In this document: in pieces, positions 10,262-21,366 of the stretch
Position numbering within the stretch: the stretch's first letter is position 1
How the letters are laid out: each line of letters begins with the position of its first letter
Assembly (NCBI RefSeq): GCF_022201045.2
Contig: NC_068560.1
Span: forward strand, 27,111,501 to 27,175,500
Origin: Citrus sinensis
Taxonomy: Eukaryota; Streptophyta; Magnoliopsida; Sapindales; Rutaceae
DNA: 64,000 nt
Reading direction: 5' to 3'
Made by a program: the position numbers and the translations under genes
The notes under the pieces: model-generated
Told to the model about the DNA's origin: nothing
What the model saw: only the letters and a program-made list of their open reading frames with translations
The model's database searches: none

Positions 10262-13168
10262 TTAGAAAATGGAGATTTTGGGAATGTGGCGTATCATAGG
10301 CCAGTCCTCTCCTGTCTCCTTTCTGCAACGTTCTTCTAAAATAGGACTTTCCGAAATCTCCAATTTCTGGAGCGTTGTTTTCTGAAGAAGGTGATCGGGC
10401 AGTGCTTTTAATTTAGGGCAATCATCAATTGACAAGGAAGAAAGACGTGGCATGATTATGATTTCTCCCTTTATTGCAGTCCCGAAATCCAACTCTTCCA
10501 GTTCTTCCATAATACGAAATTTGAGCTGTTTCAATTTGGGAAAGGCAATAACTGAGGAGCCATCCGTATCACTTTCTACTCCCAAAAATTCATTACCCAC
10601 TCTTTTCACGCTTTTCATTACTTCAATTTCAAGATATTCAAGGGATGGCAATTTTCCCAAAGGAGGCAAATGCTCGCAATTTCTCCACCCGTAGACAACT
10701 AAAGCCCTTAAATTGGTTAACGACATGAACCAATTTATGGGGATAACATTCCTCCTCCCTCTGTAACCACCACCTATCCGTAATTTCTTTAAATTAGGAG
10801 GTGGTCCCAAGGCTTCAAGAAGCCGTTCATCTTCATCCTCCTCATTCTCCCTCCTCCCAGCTTGTTCTTCATCTCCATCGCTTACATAATTAAAATAAAG
10901 TCCCAACTCAACGAGATTTTTCTTTTTCTCAAGTTCAGCCCTTCTAGCCTCCCCCGCATCTGACACACCACCCAGCCCATATATCCTGCAGTCTTGAAGG
11001 AGATTAAGCTTTTTAAGAGACCCAAGGCTACATGCTCTGCCATACCCTCCGCCCACATCAAACTGTCTCACCCTCCGAAGACTGATTAATTCCCCAATCC
11101 CTACTGGCAAGTATCTTAAAAACCAAGTGTCATCATTGTCTAAATACATCAGCTTTCTTAACTTCCCAATCCCTTGAGGTAATTCTCTAAGATTAAAACA
11201 ACCACTAACATTTAAACGTTCTAAATTATACAACTCACACAATGTCTCGGGTAATTTTTGTATCCACTCTTGATGGGCCAAACTAAGGTATTTCAAATGT
11301 ATCAATTTTTCTATATTTTTTGGAATTTCGTTGATGTGATTCACACATGACCACATATCACTCGCATTTAATTCTAATGCCCTTAAACAAGTTAATTTAC
11401 CAAATAATTGAGGTAGGACTTCGCTAGACCATGAATATTCATCACCCTCAACCAAGAGGCTACGCAATCGTCTCATTCTCTTAACATTATTCCAAATGGC
11501 TATCGGGACTGAAGTCCCCTCGTCTATAGTTAACCTTAAATGAAGAACTTTTTTCTGCTCAAAGGAACTCATAATTGACTCTTCACCACCAGGAATTTCC
11601 ACTGTTAAACATTCATTCCTGCATATAAATTGGGCAAGGTCGTGCACTAAATCGTGCATTTTGCACTTATAGACTTTACCATCACCATCTCTTTCGAACT
11701 CTTGAAAAAATGAACTACTAGCTAAAATGTTGAAATACTCTTCACCTTTGTCCTCCATCTCTTTGTTTCCTTTCTCATTAAGGTAACCTTGAGCCATCCA
11801 TAGTTCAATTAACTTATACTTCCGTATTTCAAGGTCTTTCGGAAAAACAGCACAATATGAGAAACAATGTTTTACCTTAGAGGGCAATTCATTGTAACTC
11901 AACAACAGAGGGGCCAATAGACCTCTCTCAACCACTTCGTGATCCCATATCTCACTCTTTAAAATATTTTGCCATTCTTCTTCAGTGTTTTTAGACCTTA
12001 AAAGGCTACCAATGGTCTTTACAGCTAGAGGTAAGCCCTTGCATTTTCCTACAATTTCTCGACCAATTTTTTTTAAATTCTCACATCCCTCCATGGACTT
12101 GCCGAAAAATGCTAATGACTCAAACACCGACCAACATTCCATTTCAGACAATACATTGACAGAGATAACGTCGGTTGATCCCATAATACAGGCAACAGTT
12201 TCTTTACGTGTGGTAATTAAAATTTTACTTCCATGGAGACAATTCTTTAGACAGTAGTAGAATGGTTCCCATTTACAGTAATCTTCATTCCACACGTCGT
12301 CCAAGACAAGAAGAAATTTCTCCCCCTCAACACATTCTTGAATATGTTGCATGAGAGATTGAAACTCACCAAAGTTAGAGGCAGAACCTGTTAGAGCCTC
12401 AATGATTGCTCTAGCGATTCTAAACTCATCAAACGGCTCTGACACACAGACCCATATTCTTTTCTTAAAATTTTTTTTAACATCATCGTTGTTGTAGGCA
12501 AATTGAGCAAGAGTAGTTTTGCCTATGCCCCCCATCCCAACCAGTGAGATGATACGGGGGCCTTTTCGCTCTTCACTACTCTCACATAACAACCTATTAA
12601 CGAGTTCGTTCTTCTCTTTTTCTCTACCAAATATCTCGGACTCATCAATTGAGGAGATACTTGGCACTCGTTGATCCGCTCTCTCATTACTCTTAATGAC
12701 ATTCACAGCAAAACCAAACATGTCTCTCTGTTTGGCAATATCATCAAGAGTTTCGTTGATTTCTTTTATCTTCAGAGCAATGTCACGACGTAAGACAAGT
12801 GGTTTGCGGGCAAAGCAAGAGGCAGCAGGAAAGAGGGAGCATACCTTCTTCTTAGGAACGAGAGCATCATTCAGGTGATCATCCACTCCGTCGATCTGCA
12901 GTTTGAGCCTTGCAGTGTTCCACTCGCCCAACACATCTTCCATGTCGTAACATGCGTCTCTGAGTTGATCGAGCCAGAGTCTGACAGTTTCCTCTTTTAC
13001 TTGCCTTTTCTCTGCATCATGGAGCACAGCTTGAACGGCTCGGAGACTGCTGGTCAGCTTCTTCACTTCCTTTCCGACACCCGTTACTAGCCTCACTTGT
13101 TCCTTCGCCTCTTCAACAGCCACTGAAATCAGCTGCTCCAAGAGAGGGGAAATGATCGCATCAACCAT
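10262..13168 (-). CDS. CC-NB-LRR disease resistance protein, RGA type
   Basis: Single-exon, 968-residue intracellular immune receptor of the CNL class. Start chosen at 13168 (MVDAIISPLLEQL), which matches the usual N-terminus of this family; an in-frame ATG 17 codons upstream is probably leader. Domains: Rx-type coiled coil (about 1-160) with the EDVID-like stretch YDMEDVLGEW (near 74); NB-ARC (about 180-520) with P-loop GMGGIGKTT (211-219), kinase-2 LLVLDDVW (near 284-291), RNBS-B ILITTRKE, GLPLA (378-382) and MHD (504-506); then LRRs to the end (about 560-968). All nucleotide-binding motifs look complete, so a functional ADP/ATP switch is expected. Relatives are the LRR relics at 3146-4225 and 17024-17460. 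The pathogen recognised cannot be read from sequence. The 60-kb context suggests it is the only undamaged NLR here. Confidence 0.93.
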   Translation of the reverse strand: MVDAIISPLLEQLISVAVEEAKEQVRLVTGVGKEVKKLTSSLRAVQAVLHDAEKRQVKEETVRLWLDQLRDACYDMEDVLGEWNTARLKLQIDGVDDHLNDALVPKKKVCSLFPAASCFARKPLVLRRDIALKIKEINETLDDIAKQRDMFGFAVNVIKSNERADQRVPSISSIDESEIFGREKEKNELVNRLLCESSEERKGPRIISLVGMGGIGKTTLAQFAYNNDDVKKNFKKRIWVCVSEPFDEFRIARAIIEALTGSASNFGEFQSLMQHIQECVEGEKFLLVLDDVWNEDYCKWEPFYYCLKNCLHGSKILITTRKETVACIMGSTDVISVNVLSEMECWSVFESLAFFGKSMEGCENLKKIGREIVGKCKGLPLAVKTIGSLLRSKNTEEEWQNILKSEIWDHEVVERGLLAPLLLSYNELPSKVKHCFSYCAVFPKDLEIRKYKLIELWMAQGYLNEKGNKEMEDKGEEYFNILASSSFFQEFERDGDGKVYKCKMHDLVHDLAQFICRNECLTVEIPGGEESIMSSFEQKKVLHLRLTIDEGTSVPIAIWNNVKRMRRLRSLLVEGDEYSWSSEVLPQLFGKLTCLRALELNASDMWSCVNHINEIPKNIEKLIHLKYLSLAHQEWIQKLPETLCELYNLERLNVSGCFNLRELPQGIGKLRKLMYLDNDDTWFLRYLPVGIGELISLRRVRQFDVGGGYGRACSLGSLKKLNLLQDCRIYGLGGVSDAGEARRAELEKKKNLVELGLYFNYVSDGDEEQAGRRENEEDEDERLLEALGPPPNLKKLRIGGGYRGRRNVIPINWFMSLTNLRALVVYGWRNCEHLPPLGKLPSLEYLEIEVMKSVKRVGNEFLGVESDTDGSSVIAFPKLKQLKFRIMEELEELDFGTAIKGEIIIMPRLSSLSIDDCPKLKALPDHLLQKTTLQKLEISESPILEERCRKETGEDWPMIRHIPKISIF

Positions 13169-14058
13169 GGTGAAAAAGAAAAAAGAGAGAGAGAAGAAAT
13201 TGATGGTGAGTTGTTGCAAAAGTAATTAATGCTGCGAGAAATGAAGGAGATGATAATGCGGTGAAAATGTTGCCGTATTCTTTCAATTCTTATGGTGCTG
13301 CAAGAAAAATTCCAATTTAGAAATATTTCATTTCATCAGAAGTTATTGTTATTATCTTTCTTTTCTTTTTATTTGACCTGGTATATGAAACTGACAAAAT
13401 TGTCATATAATATATTATCTCTCTTTTCAATAATTGAACAAGTTGTTATATAATATACATTATCGTGTGAGCAGATACATTGAGATTTGGAAGCATTGGC
13501 TCACAATCACCCATGAACTTGATACTTTTTAGATTGCTAGATCTGAAATATTCATGCATTATTCGCATAGAATATTCGTGAACTGTTTTCAATAATTGAA
13601 CAAGTTGTTATATAATAATATACGGGTATAACAACTTGTCTCTTTTCAATAATTGAACAAGTTGCTATACAATTTACGGGTAGCAGTTCATGACGTGCAA
13701 ATAATTTATTAGGAGTGCGCCATGTGTAAAAATTTAATGATTTAATAACCATCTCTTTTTTTTTTTACTTTTTTCTTTTTTTCTTTTTAAATGAAGAGAA
13801 AAAGTAACACGCTTTATGACGATCACTGCAGATGACATAATAGATGTAAGTATTTAGTGGCAATTAATTAACAGTGTTATCAAGTAATTGTTTTGGATTC
13901 GAATTCAGAGGCTCAGCGGCTCTGCCCTGTCTTTACTAGGTAATTCCCCTGCTTACAAAATATTGTGTTCATAATCTCAATAAATACAGAGATGCAGTCA
14001 CTTTATGGATGATGATTGGTTGAGAGTCGGTTTAGATTTGAATAAATCTTCGTCAAGA
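13169..14058. other. NLR 5' flank with dispersed direct repeats
   Basis: The probable promoter region of the NLR. It contains three copies of a unit reading TTTTCAATAATTGAACAAGT at about 13424, 13586 and 13644, spread over some 250 bases. No gene seen in the rest. Confidence 0.5.
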
Positions 14059-14590
14059 TGAAGAATTATTGAAAAGTCAAATAGTATTTTCAAATTGATT
14101 GAAAAAGAAAAGTGAACCACATGCATTGCTTTTGTTTTTTCATAATCGGCACCAAAACTGCAGGCATTTGACAATCCTGCACTAAATGAAGAAAAATGGA
14201 AAAGTTAGTAAAATTTATCAAATTGACAGAGATGAAGATTGACAAATTGCAGAGGGATTAGGTGGAATAGTGCAAGCTTGAAGCCTATAAATTGAAGCCA
14301 TTTCTTCATTCTAAAGCATCCCAAAAAAATTAAGTTTATTAGTTTTTAAGTTTTTGAGAGTTTTGATAGTGTGAGCAATTGGAGAGTGTGTGTGAGAGTA
14401 CTGGGTGTATTTGAGTTATGGGAAAATAATATTTCTTTACTCAAATTTGTACTCAAATAATTATTAATAATACAATTATTTTTCTCTTGTTTTCGTAGAT
14501 GTAGGTTTAATTACCGAACCACGCAAATTTTGTGTCCATTATTTTTTTATAATTATTTGGTGCGCTTGATTCCGCATTCTGCGCACAACA
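14059..14590 (+). mobile_element. Solo copia-type LTR, plus orientation
   Basis: Runs from TGAAGAATTATTGAAAAGTC to GCGCACAACA. Contains a TATA-like CCTATAAATTG near 14285 and the signature GTAGATGTAGGTTTAATTAC followed by CGAACCACGCAAAT, which is the plus-strand form of the block in the other copia LTRs here. No matching 5-bp target duplication (CAAGA versus TCTTT). Just after its right end, 14597-14635 resembles the NLR 3' flank at 2960-2995. Confidence 0.5.
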
Positions 14591-15345
14591 TCTTTAAGTG
14601 CAGAAGTAAGAGGAATTGACGCACTTATGACCATTACAGTATGCAGAACATGTCAAAAAATACTTATTTTTGTAGCGAAATTAACATGTACTTATCAAAT
14701 AACTATTTAGATAAATATATAAAATAGTAATGGTTGAAGTAACTAGATATCTAATTCGTAGATTCAAGATATCGATTAAAAATATTTGCATATTCCTGAC
14801 AATAACTAATATATAAAATCCTGATTCCGAATGTTTCCACTTCTTAGTTAGATTACCAAAAGGTATTGTAACAGATAAAACCAAACCAACCCAGATGGCC
14901 AGATCCTGACATCAAATTGATTTGATCTCTGCTAAATTGAATGGGACCTGCAGCAGCTGCTACCACGCGAAGGACCACCAAATTCTGTAACATTAGTTAT
15001 ATCCTAATAATCAGCAACTATTGAAAGATGCGGATAAAAAAAACACTATATTAATATAAATGTCAAAAATGAAAAAAAAAAGTACAAATATATACCTTGT
15101 TTATATTTCATTTATCACGAGAGACAAAAATCAACTCCTCAAGTGTCAAGACCAACATTCAATTTAATGCATAAACTTGTGCCTATGGCCTGCATAAAAT
15201 GGTTTAACAATTACTACTTTTATGTCTCCTCATTGGATTACAAATATAAACCAAACAATGAAAAACCAAGCAAGAAAGAGGGGGAAAAAAAAGATTACCA
15301 CCAATTGTTTGTCAGTTGGTAATTAGAATTCCTCATGCAAAAACT
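14591..15345. other. Intergenic, partly an old NLR-flank duplicate
   Basis: Apart from the short similarity to 2960-2995 at its left end, I see no gene, repeat pair or RNA in this stretch. Confidence 0.45.
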
Positions 15346-16240
15346 TGTTGTGAAAATTTTAATGTACTCGCAAGCGCACGAATCTAGAGATAGAATAGTG
15401 GTAACGAGGTTGATCCCACAGGGACTGTTATAAATTGAAAAGTCTAATTTAAATCTAAAATTAATATTAATTCTAACCTAGTTGATCAAATTGAGTTTTA
15501 AGAGAAATTAAACTAATTAAACTAAGAAAACAATTAAAGCAAATGAGAAATCAATAAGACAAATTACCAAGGTTTCAGAATCCACCACTATTCAACTAGT
15601 AATTATCTAATTATTAATTAATCCCCAATTTTAGAGTGACAACTCGAAATCAATCTGTGTCATCTCATGGATAAAACAATTAAGCCCAAGTAATTAAATC
15701 TAATGTAGGTTCTTTTTCTGCTTAATAATATGACATCTAAGAATCTCATGTAAACACATTGAATAACAAAGAGTCAAAGTTTCCTAAGCACTCCATGTAA
15801 ACAATTTAATGAAAGATATAAAATCAAAGATAATCATGTATAAACTTTATAGATCCAAGCATAGAATTAATCGAATATTAGTCCTAACAATCAATAATGC
15901 ATGACAGAATTGATGAAAAGATTTTATTAACATCCAATTAATCATGTGAAATAAAAATCATAATCATCAAAGAACATATATAGAGAATTAATTAAATAAA
16001 AAGATAATTATTTTATTGAATAGGGTTTCATCCTTAACCTCAGTATAAGAAAATTAATTAAACATACTTGAATTGGGAGTAACACAAGAAATAAAATCAG
16101 TCATGGAAGCCGAAATATTGCTACTGCCGATTGCTCTCTTCCAGCCCTTGCGTCTGTACTCCCTTCTGGCGGCTCCCCTTCTCCAAAAGCCAAAAGCTTA
16201 CTTTTATAATCTTTGAAATGGACCCCACCTCTTAAATCCT

Positions 16241-16255
16241 AAAGCCAAAAGGCTT
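16241..16255 (+). repeat. Left target site duplication of the poly(A) retroposon
   Basis: AAAGCCAAAAGGCTT; the identical right copy is at 16581-16595, directly after the A tail. Confidence 0.75.
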
Positions 16256-16583
16256 ACTTCGGCCTTTGGCCGAAGTGGTGGGCTGCTGCCCTCACAAGCA
16301 TTGTGAGGGCAGCGGTTCTAGCCCCCACAAAAGCATTGTGGGGGCTAAATGTTCTTTATATCCTTCTCCCTTACGAAATGCAAGTAGAGTATGGACATCC
16401 TCTCCTGTGAGGGGTTATTTGTATTGGGCATGTACTTCATAGAATTCATTGTAATAATATAAGTCTCAATCATGTATATCTGACTGTAAATATCAGTGTA
16501 ATATCTCTGCTACAATAAGCAGTTGTTGTAAATATCTGTATAATGCAGTAATCTGATGATTAATCAGTTCAAAAAAAAAAAAA
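16256..16583 (+). mobile_element. Poly(A) retroposon with three 5' hairpins
   Basis: About 328 bp, ending in a 13-base A run (16571-16583) and flanked by a 15-bp direct repeat AAAGCCAAAAGGCTT at 16241-16255 and 16581-16595. Together these indicate LINE-machinery (target-primed) insertion. The element opens with three consecutive perfect hairpins: 16256-16276 (stem ACTTCGGCC), 16285-16313 (stem GCTGCCCTCACA, loop AGCAT) and 16319-16347 (stem TAGCCCCCACA). The rest is non-coding. I do not see a convincing tRNA-type A/B box pair, though GGTTCTAGCCC at 16314 faintly resembles a B box. It could be an unusual SINE, a 5'-truncated LINE or a retroposed RNA. Confidence 0.7.
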
Positions 16584-17023
16584 GCCAAAAGGCTTGCCCT
16601 TTTATTTGCTTTAGCTCTCACACGTGATCACCAATTAAGGTTGCACTAGGATTCCTTTTTTCCAATTGTAAAAGCCAAGTGTGGGCCCCTTTAAGTTGCT
16701 TTCCATGCATTACAATGCTATGCACGTGTAACTTAACTAAGCTAAAGCCAATGTTATGTTTAAATTCTTCTTCATGTGCTAGATCAATTAATTTACTAGC
16801 TTCGGTTTCCTCGGCTTCACTTCCACATGCATGTATGTCTAATTGCTTCTTAAATCAATTAATTAATGCTTCCAAAATTGAGCTCCCTTATATCCTTTTT
16901 TATTCATAATCTCCAATTACTCCCCTATTCAATAAAATAATTTAATTAATTAAAAATAACAAATAAAAATAACTAGTAATTATATAATTAAGGGTAAAAT
17001 ATGTATATAAATTATGCTCATCA

Positions 17024-17460
17024 GCCATCCTCTGACATAGTTAACACCCAGGTAGATGTTGGGAATGTGCGATATCTTACGCCAATCCACTCCTTTCCCC
17101 ACTCTGTATCGTCTTTGGAAATTGAAACAGTTAAATATCACCTGTCTATGCAGTGCTTTTAATTTCTGGCAATTACTAATTTTCAAGAAAGAAGAGCGTG
17201 GCATGATTGTACTCCCGTAATCCCACTCTTTCAGTACATCCATAGTCCATCGAGTCAATTCTGAGGTCTTTCATTCTGGGACAGGCAATAAGATTAACAG
17301 AGGAGCCAATGCCATTATCACTTTCGGTAATCATTTTCTGCTTCCAAAAATTGATTACCCACTCTTTTCACTCTGTCAAGATTGTAAACAATAAGGCTCT
17401 CAAGGGACGGCAATTTTAAAAGAGAAGAATTGTAAATAAGTTAAAGCTTGCAAAATACAA
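17024..17460 (-). pseudogene. NLR relic: degenerate end of an LRR domain
   Basis: Minus-strand translation gives the C-terminal part of an RGA-type LRR domain (LKEWDYGSTIMPR, ISNCQKLKAL, GVDWRKISHIPNIYL), matching the ends of the NLRs at 3146 and 10262. Upstream the frame is broken, but blocks equivalent to the VGNEFLG and LPSLE regions can be traced to about 17420. The normal stop after HIP-IYIP is lost and the frame runs toward the adjoining LTR. This is the third NLR copy in the left half. Confidence 0.7.
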
Positions 17461-18034
17461 AGCAGTCTAAAGCATCCACTCACATACAGTCTATTTTAGC
17501 ATTGGCATGTTTTTGTAGAAAAAAGAAAAATCACAAAAAAGGATCATTAATTTGACTAGGCCTTACTTTGAAGTTAATTAAAATGCATGAAAATTGTTGT
17601 TGGTAAAAGTATTGTTGTAATTATGATTTAAAAAAAGAAAAAGAAAAAGAGGTGGTGCTGTAATTTTATAATATATTTGGCTTGTACCCTTTGCTACTGT
17701 GATTTGAATACACGGGAAGAAATTAATTGAGTATGAATCACATTGTTTGATCTTGAATGATTCTAGAAAGATTTTCATTATTTCTGGCATTTCCATGGGT
17801 GTAGCCGATGAGTTAGGGCAAGGGTCTATTTCTGGATGTGCACGAATTTTTTTCTGAATTTAAATATAAATTGATGTGATGATCTGGCTGCTTATGCTTG
17901 CTTCACTTTGAGACTAACATAAAAATTACTGAGCATCATTTTTCAAAAATATAAAATTACTCTCACTGAACAGTTTTTTTTAAAAAAGAGTCGTTACAAT
18001 TTATACACGGATATTATAATACAAAAATATTTAG
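17461..18034. other. Intergenic; half of an old direct repeat
   Basis: About 17700-17990 is weakly collinear with 19150-19420 (shared TTTCTGGCATTTC, AGGGCAA, TTGATGTG-TG and GCTTATTTT-like blocks), an old duplication. No coding frame supported. Confidence 0.4.
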
Positions 18035-18690
18035 AAAATAACTAGGGTAAAAGCTCGTTTCATCTCTATATTTTAAAGTTGGCGCTCATTTTATCTTTAT
18101 ATTTTAAAAATGCCTCAAAATATCCATACCTTTAAACTATTGACATCTCTGCTGTTACTTTTTGTTTATTTTGACTTACTTTTACAATATTATCCTCTTA
18201 CAATAATGTTTCTTTTTATGAAATTAATAAAAAGGAAAGAAATTAAATTATCAATTTAACCCAAAAATAAAGTGAAAACAAAAAGAATATATATTAACTT
18301 TTGTGAAAGCTTACATGTGTCCAAAAATAAATTTATTATGAAAATAATTAAATTACCTTTTTTTTGGACATTAGTAAAAAAAATATTAATATATTAACTT
18401 CTCAGCAATGTGTTCCAAAAAAAAAAGTAACATATATTAATTTTTTTCTATTTTATTTTTTGAGATTAAATTGATAATTATTTTTTTACGAATGTTTAAA
18501 AAAATTATTGTAAGTAGGTAATATTGTAAAAAAAAAGCCAAAAGCAACAAAAAGCAAGAGGAAAGATGGTAATAATTTAACATCGGGGATGATTTAAGAT
18601 ATTTTTTTAAAAAATAGAGATTAAACGAATACTAATCTCAAAATATAAGGACTATACAAATATTTAATTATAAATAAATAGTTATTTTAG
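18035..18690. mobile_element. Degenerate MITE with long terminal inverted repeats
   Basis: The left end AAAATAACTAGGGTAAAAGC and following about 80 bases match, with many changes, the reverse complement of the right end (CTAAAATAACTATTTA ... TAGTCCTTATATTTTGAGAT). Both arms carry CTTTATATTTT- and GTTT(A/C)ATCTCTAT-type blocks. Non-coding inside, rich in A and T. The superfamily is not clear. Confidence 0.45.
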
Positions 18691-19668
18691 CCTCCATATT
18701 TCTTGAAGATGAAATGAAAGCAACAACATGACAAAATTTCCCCACCGTACTTATACTACATGCGTGTATGTCCAATTTTAGGGGCCGCCTCTACGTCCTA
18801 CAATTATTAAACCCCTCTTTCAAGTATGATAAAGACATTAAAGATCACCAAAATCTGCCCTATGGGTTTATTAATTAATTTCCATTTTTAATGTTACCTA
18901 ACTACTAGACTTAAATTATTAAGTAATTAAACACCTTATACGTATCATGTAAAGCCAACATGCGTCTACATATACAAACACATACCTTGTCCCACCCATC
19001 CGCCTCAAATTTTAATTTAATTTTGATATCCTATATCATATCCATTGATATTATTATCATCTCTATATTAAACGAGCTAATTATTTTACATTTGGAATAA
19101 ATAAAAAAATACAAGCTTGTACTCCATGTTACTCTCAATTTGAATACTAAGAATAATTTGTATATGTATCAAGTTGTCTGATCTTGTCTTCTTTTTTAAT
19201 TATTTAAAGTTTAAACACAGGACATTGATATAATATTTCTGGCATTTCTCGGAAGCAGTAGAATAGCTAGGGCAACCGTCTAATTTGTTAATTTGCACTA
19301 ATGCTTTTTTTTAATTAAAAAATTAAATGTTGATGTGGGTGCTTATTTTATTAGTAGCTTCCATTTTAGTTACGACATACAAATAATTGAGTGTCAATGA
19401 GTTATTTGACAGCGCTGTAAATTCTTAATCATAATTTAAAGTTGATTTTTGAAGACTATTGACTTGATTAGGATTGATAGAATAGAACCACAATTCTAAT
19501 TTCCTATACCAACTTTAATATTATAATCATGTTTTTTTTTCTAATTTCTTACCAACACATCTTTATTTATTTATTTTTAGAAGTACCAATACATCTTTAG
19601 GACATTGATTCTGTTAAAAAAAAAAAAGTAATTGATTTTCCTCGTGTTACTATGAACTTTGTTGTAAG
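18691..19668. other. AT-rich intergenic DNA
   Basis: Contains the second half (about 19150-19420) of the old direct repeat noted at 17700-17990. No gene or RNA supported. Confidence 0.4.
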
Positions 19669-19897
19669 ATGAGAACGACACAACGTTTACTTACATTACC
19701 GAACGACAATGCGGTTTCTGTTGAAGAAATAAAATGCCATCGATTAGTCCAACGAGGTAAAATACTACTCAAGTCCGAATTGGCTAAATGCATACAAGTC
19801 CCCACAATGTTAGTAAATATTATTAAATCCCCTCCTTCACAACCTGCGTTTAAATCCCCTCCTTCACAACCTGCGTTCCCCAACTCTAACCCATTCC
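19669..19897. other. Unrecognised frame beside the hAT element
   Basis: Both strands are open here for 70-95 codons, but the frames run into the hAT element and I recognise no protein. A 27-base unit (AAATCCCCTCCTTCACAACC plus CTGCGTT) is duplicated in tandem at about 19823-19876. The 8 bases 19890-19897 (CCCATTCC) are the left target duplication of the hAT element. Confidence 0.3.
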
Positions 19898-21049
19898 TAG
19901 GGGTGGGCAAAATACCCGACCCGACCCGACCCGACACGATCCGACCCGAAAAAATTCGGGTTCGGGTCGGTTCGGGTTGTTATTGAAACCCGAACAGGTG
20001 AAAAATTACAAACCCGATCGGGTTGTGATCGGGTCGAGTAAAACCCGATCCGATCCGAATACCCGATCGGGTCGCCAAAAAAAAAAATATCACTAAACCT
20101 ATAAACACATCACACATGCACACACCAGACACCACACACACGGCCACACAAAGTTACAACTCAAAAAGTCACAAAAACAAGTGGCTAAAAAAAATTGACA
20201 AATAAAAAACAAAACATAATTATAACCCACACACACAGGCCACACAAACATTGAAACATATCTTCGCTGCCTTCACACTTCACAGTCCTCATCCCCACAG
20301 CCCTCATCCTTAACACTCACGACTTCACACACACACACAAATATCGCAAAAGCCAAAAGCAAAGCGGCAGCTAGCAGCCAACGCAGAGAAGAGAACGGAG
20401 GAAGCGCAGCCAGCGCATGCAGCCACCTAACCCGTGACTGGATCTACTGCTCCGCGACATCCGTAGCTACCAGATCTGCTGTTGCCGGATATCTACAGGA
20501 TCTGCTGCTGCTGGATCCGCTGCGCTGCTATCGGATATGCTGCTGCAGCCTCCACCATCACCGAGTTCCACCGCGAAGGCGCAAACCGGCAACCCAAATT
20601 CTTTTCTTTTTTGATGTTTTGATGGGATATAATAATATATTATATATTATCTGTTAATTGCTAAGTATATGTATTGTTAAATGTTAATAATAAAATGAGG
20701 GAACTTCTTGTATCGAAAATTTTGGAGTTTAATTTATTAAGTCTGTGGAAGCTTAAATAATATGTATGTATGATTTGTTTTGTTTTGTTTTTAATGAATA
20801 GATTAAGCAGATTAAGCATTAAAATTAAATATTTTGCATTTGATCTGTGCAGTGTTTCACCCGACCGAATTAACCCGAATTTAACCCGATTATTTGACCC
20901 GATCCGATCCGATCCGAATATGTTCGGATCGGGTCGGATCGGGTTACAACTTCGGGTTGAGTTCGGATGAATTCTTTTCTAACCCGATCAACCCGAAATC
21001 CGATCGGGTTGATCCGAACCCGACCCGAACCCGAAAATGCCCACCCCTA
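19898..21049. mobile_element. hAT-type non-autonomous transposon, 1152 bp, 8-bp TSD
   Basis: Terminal inverted repeat TAGGGGTGGGCA at the left and its exact complement TGCCCACCCCTA at the right. Both ends are flanked by a perfect 8-bp duplication CCCATTCC (19890-19897 and 21050-21057), the hAT length. Subterminal arrays of CCCGACC, CCGATCC and CGGGTCGG repeats occupy about 19913-20072 and 20858-21040. The inside (20100-20850) is non-coding: CA-rich, then a GC-rich stretch with CTGCTG/GGATCT motifs. The clean ends suggest fairly recent movement. Confidence 0.85.
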
Positions 21050-21062
21050 CCCATTCCTTCCC

Positions 21063-21366
21063 GGGGTTTTTAATTAAATACCCTTTAATAGTTTCAAAAT
21101 TATTTAAATACCCCCTCTCTTTTTGGTTTTCATGGATACCCTAACAAATGTGAGCAAAGTCAAGAATACCCTTAATGAATGCATCAAATGCACTCAATGA
21201 ATTCTCTTCATATTTCTTTCCTCATTTCTTTCACCTAAATCTATTTTTGCTGCCGATTCTTTCAAAATCTCTCATAACTTCTTACACAAATACAATTATG
21301 TATTCATTTCTTTAACACCCACTCTTTCTTTAAAGGTGCATTGCTTATTAAACAACCCAATAAGAT
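21063..21366 (+). repeat. MULE-type terminal inverted repeat (outer copy)
   Basis: Starts GGGGTTTTTAATTAAATACC and runs to AAACAACCCAATAAG. The reverse complement is at 23391-23710. Length (about 300 bp) and AT-rich style fit Mutator-like elements. I see no 9-11-bp duplication at its outer edge. Confidence 0.7.

Larger units (their letters stand above)
15346..17023. mobile_element. LTR, second copy of the 1.35-kb family, carrying an insertion
   Basis: Same ends as 6806-8151 (TGTTGTGAAAATTTTAATGT ... TATGCTCATCA) and collinear throughout, but longer because of a poly(A) retroposon at 16256-16583. The flanks do not match (AAACT left, GCCAT right), so one flank was lost or swapped by recombination. 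It abuts the NLR relic at 17024. Confidence 0.75.

Noticed and set aside
16314..16324. B box of a tRNA-type promoter in the hairpin retroposon
   Set aside because: Only a loose match and no A box at suitable distance.
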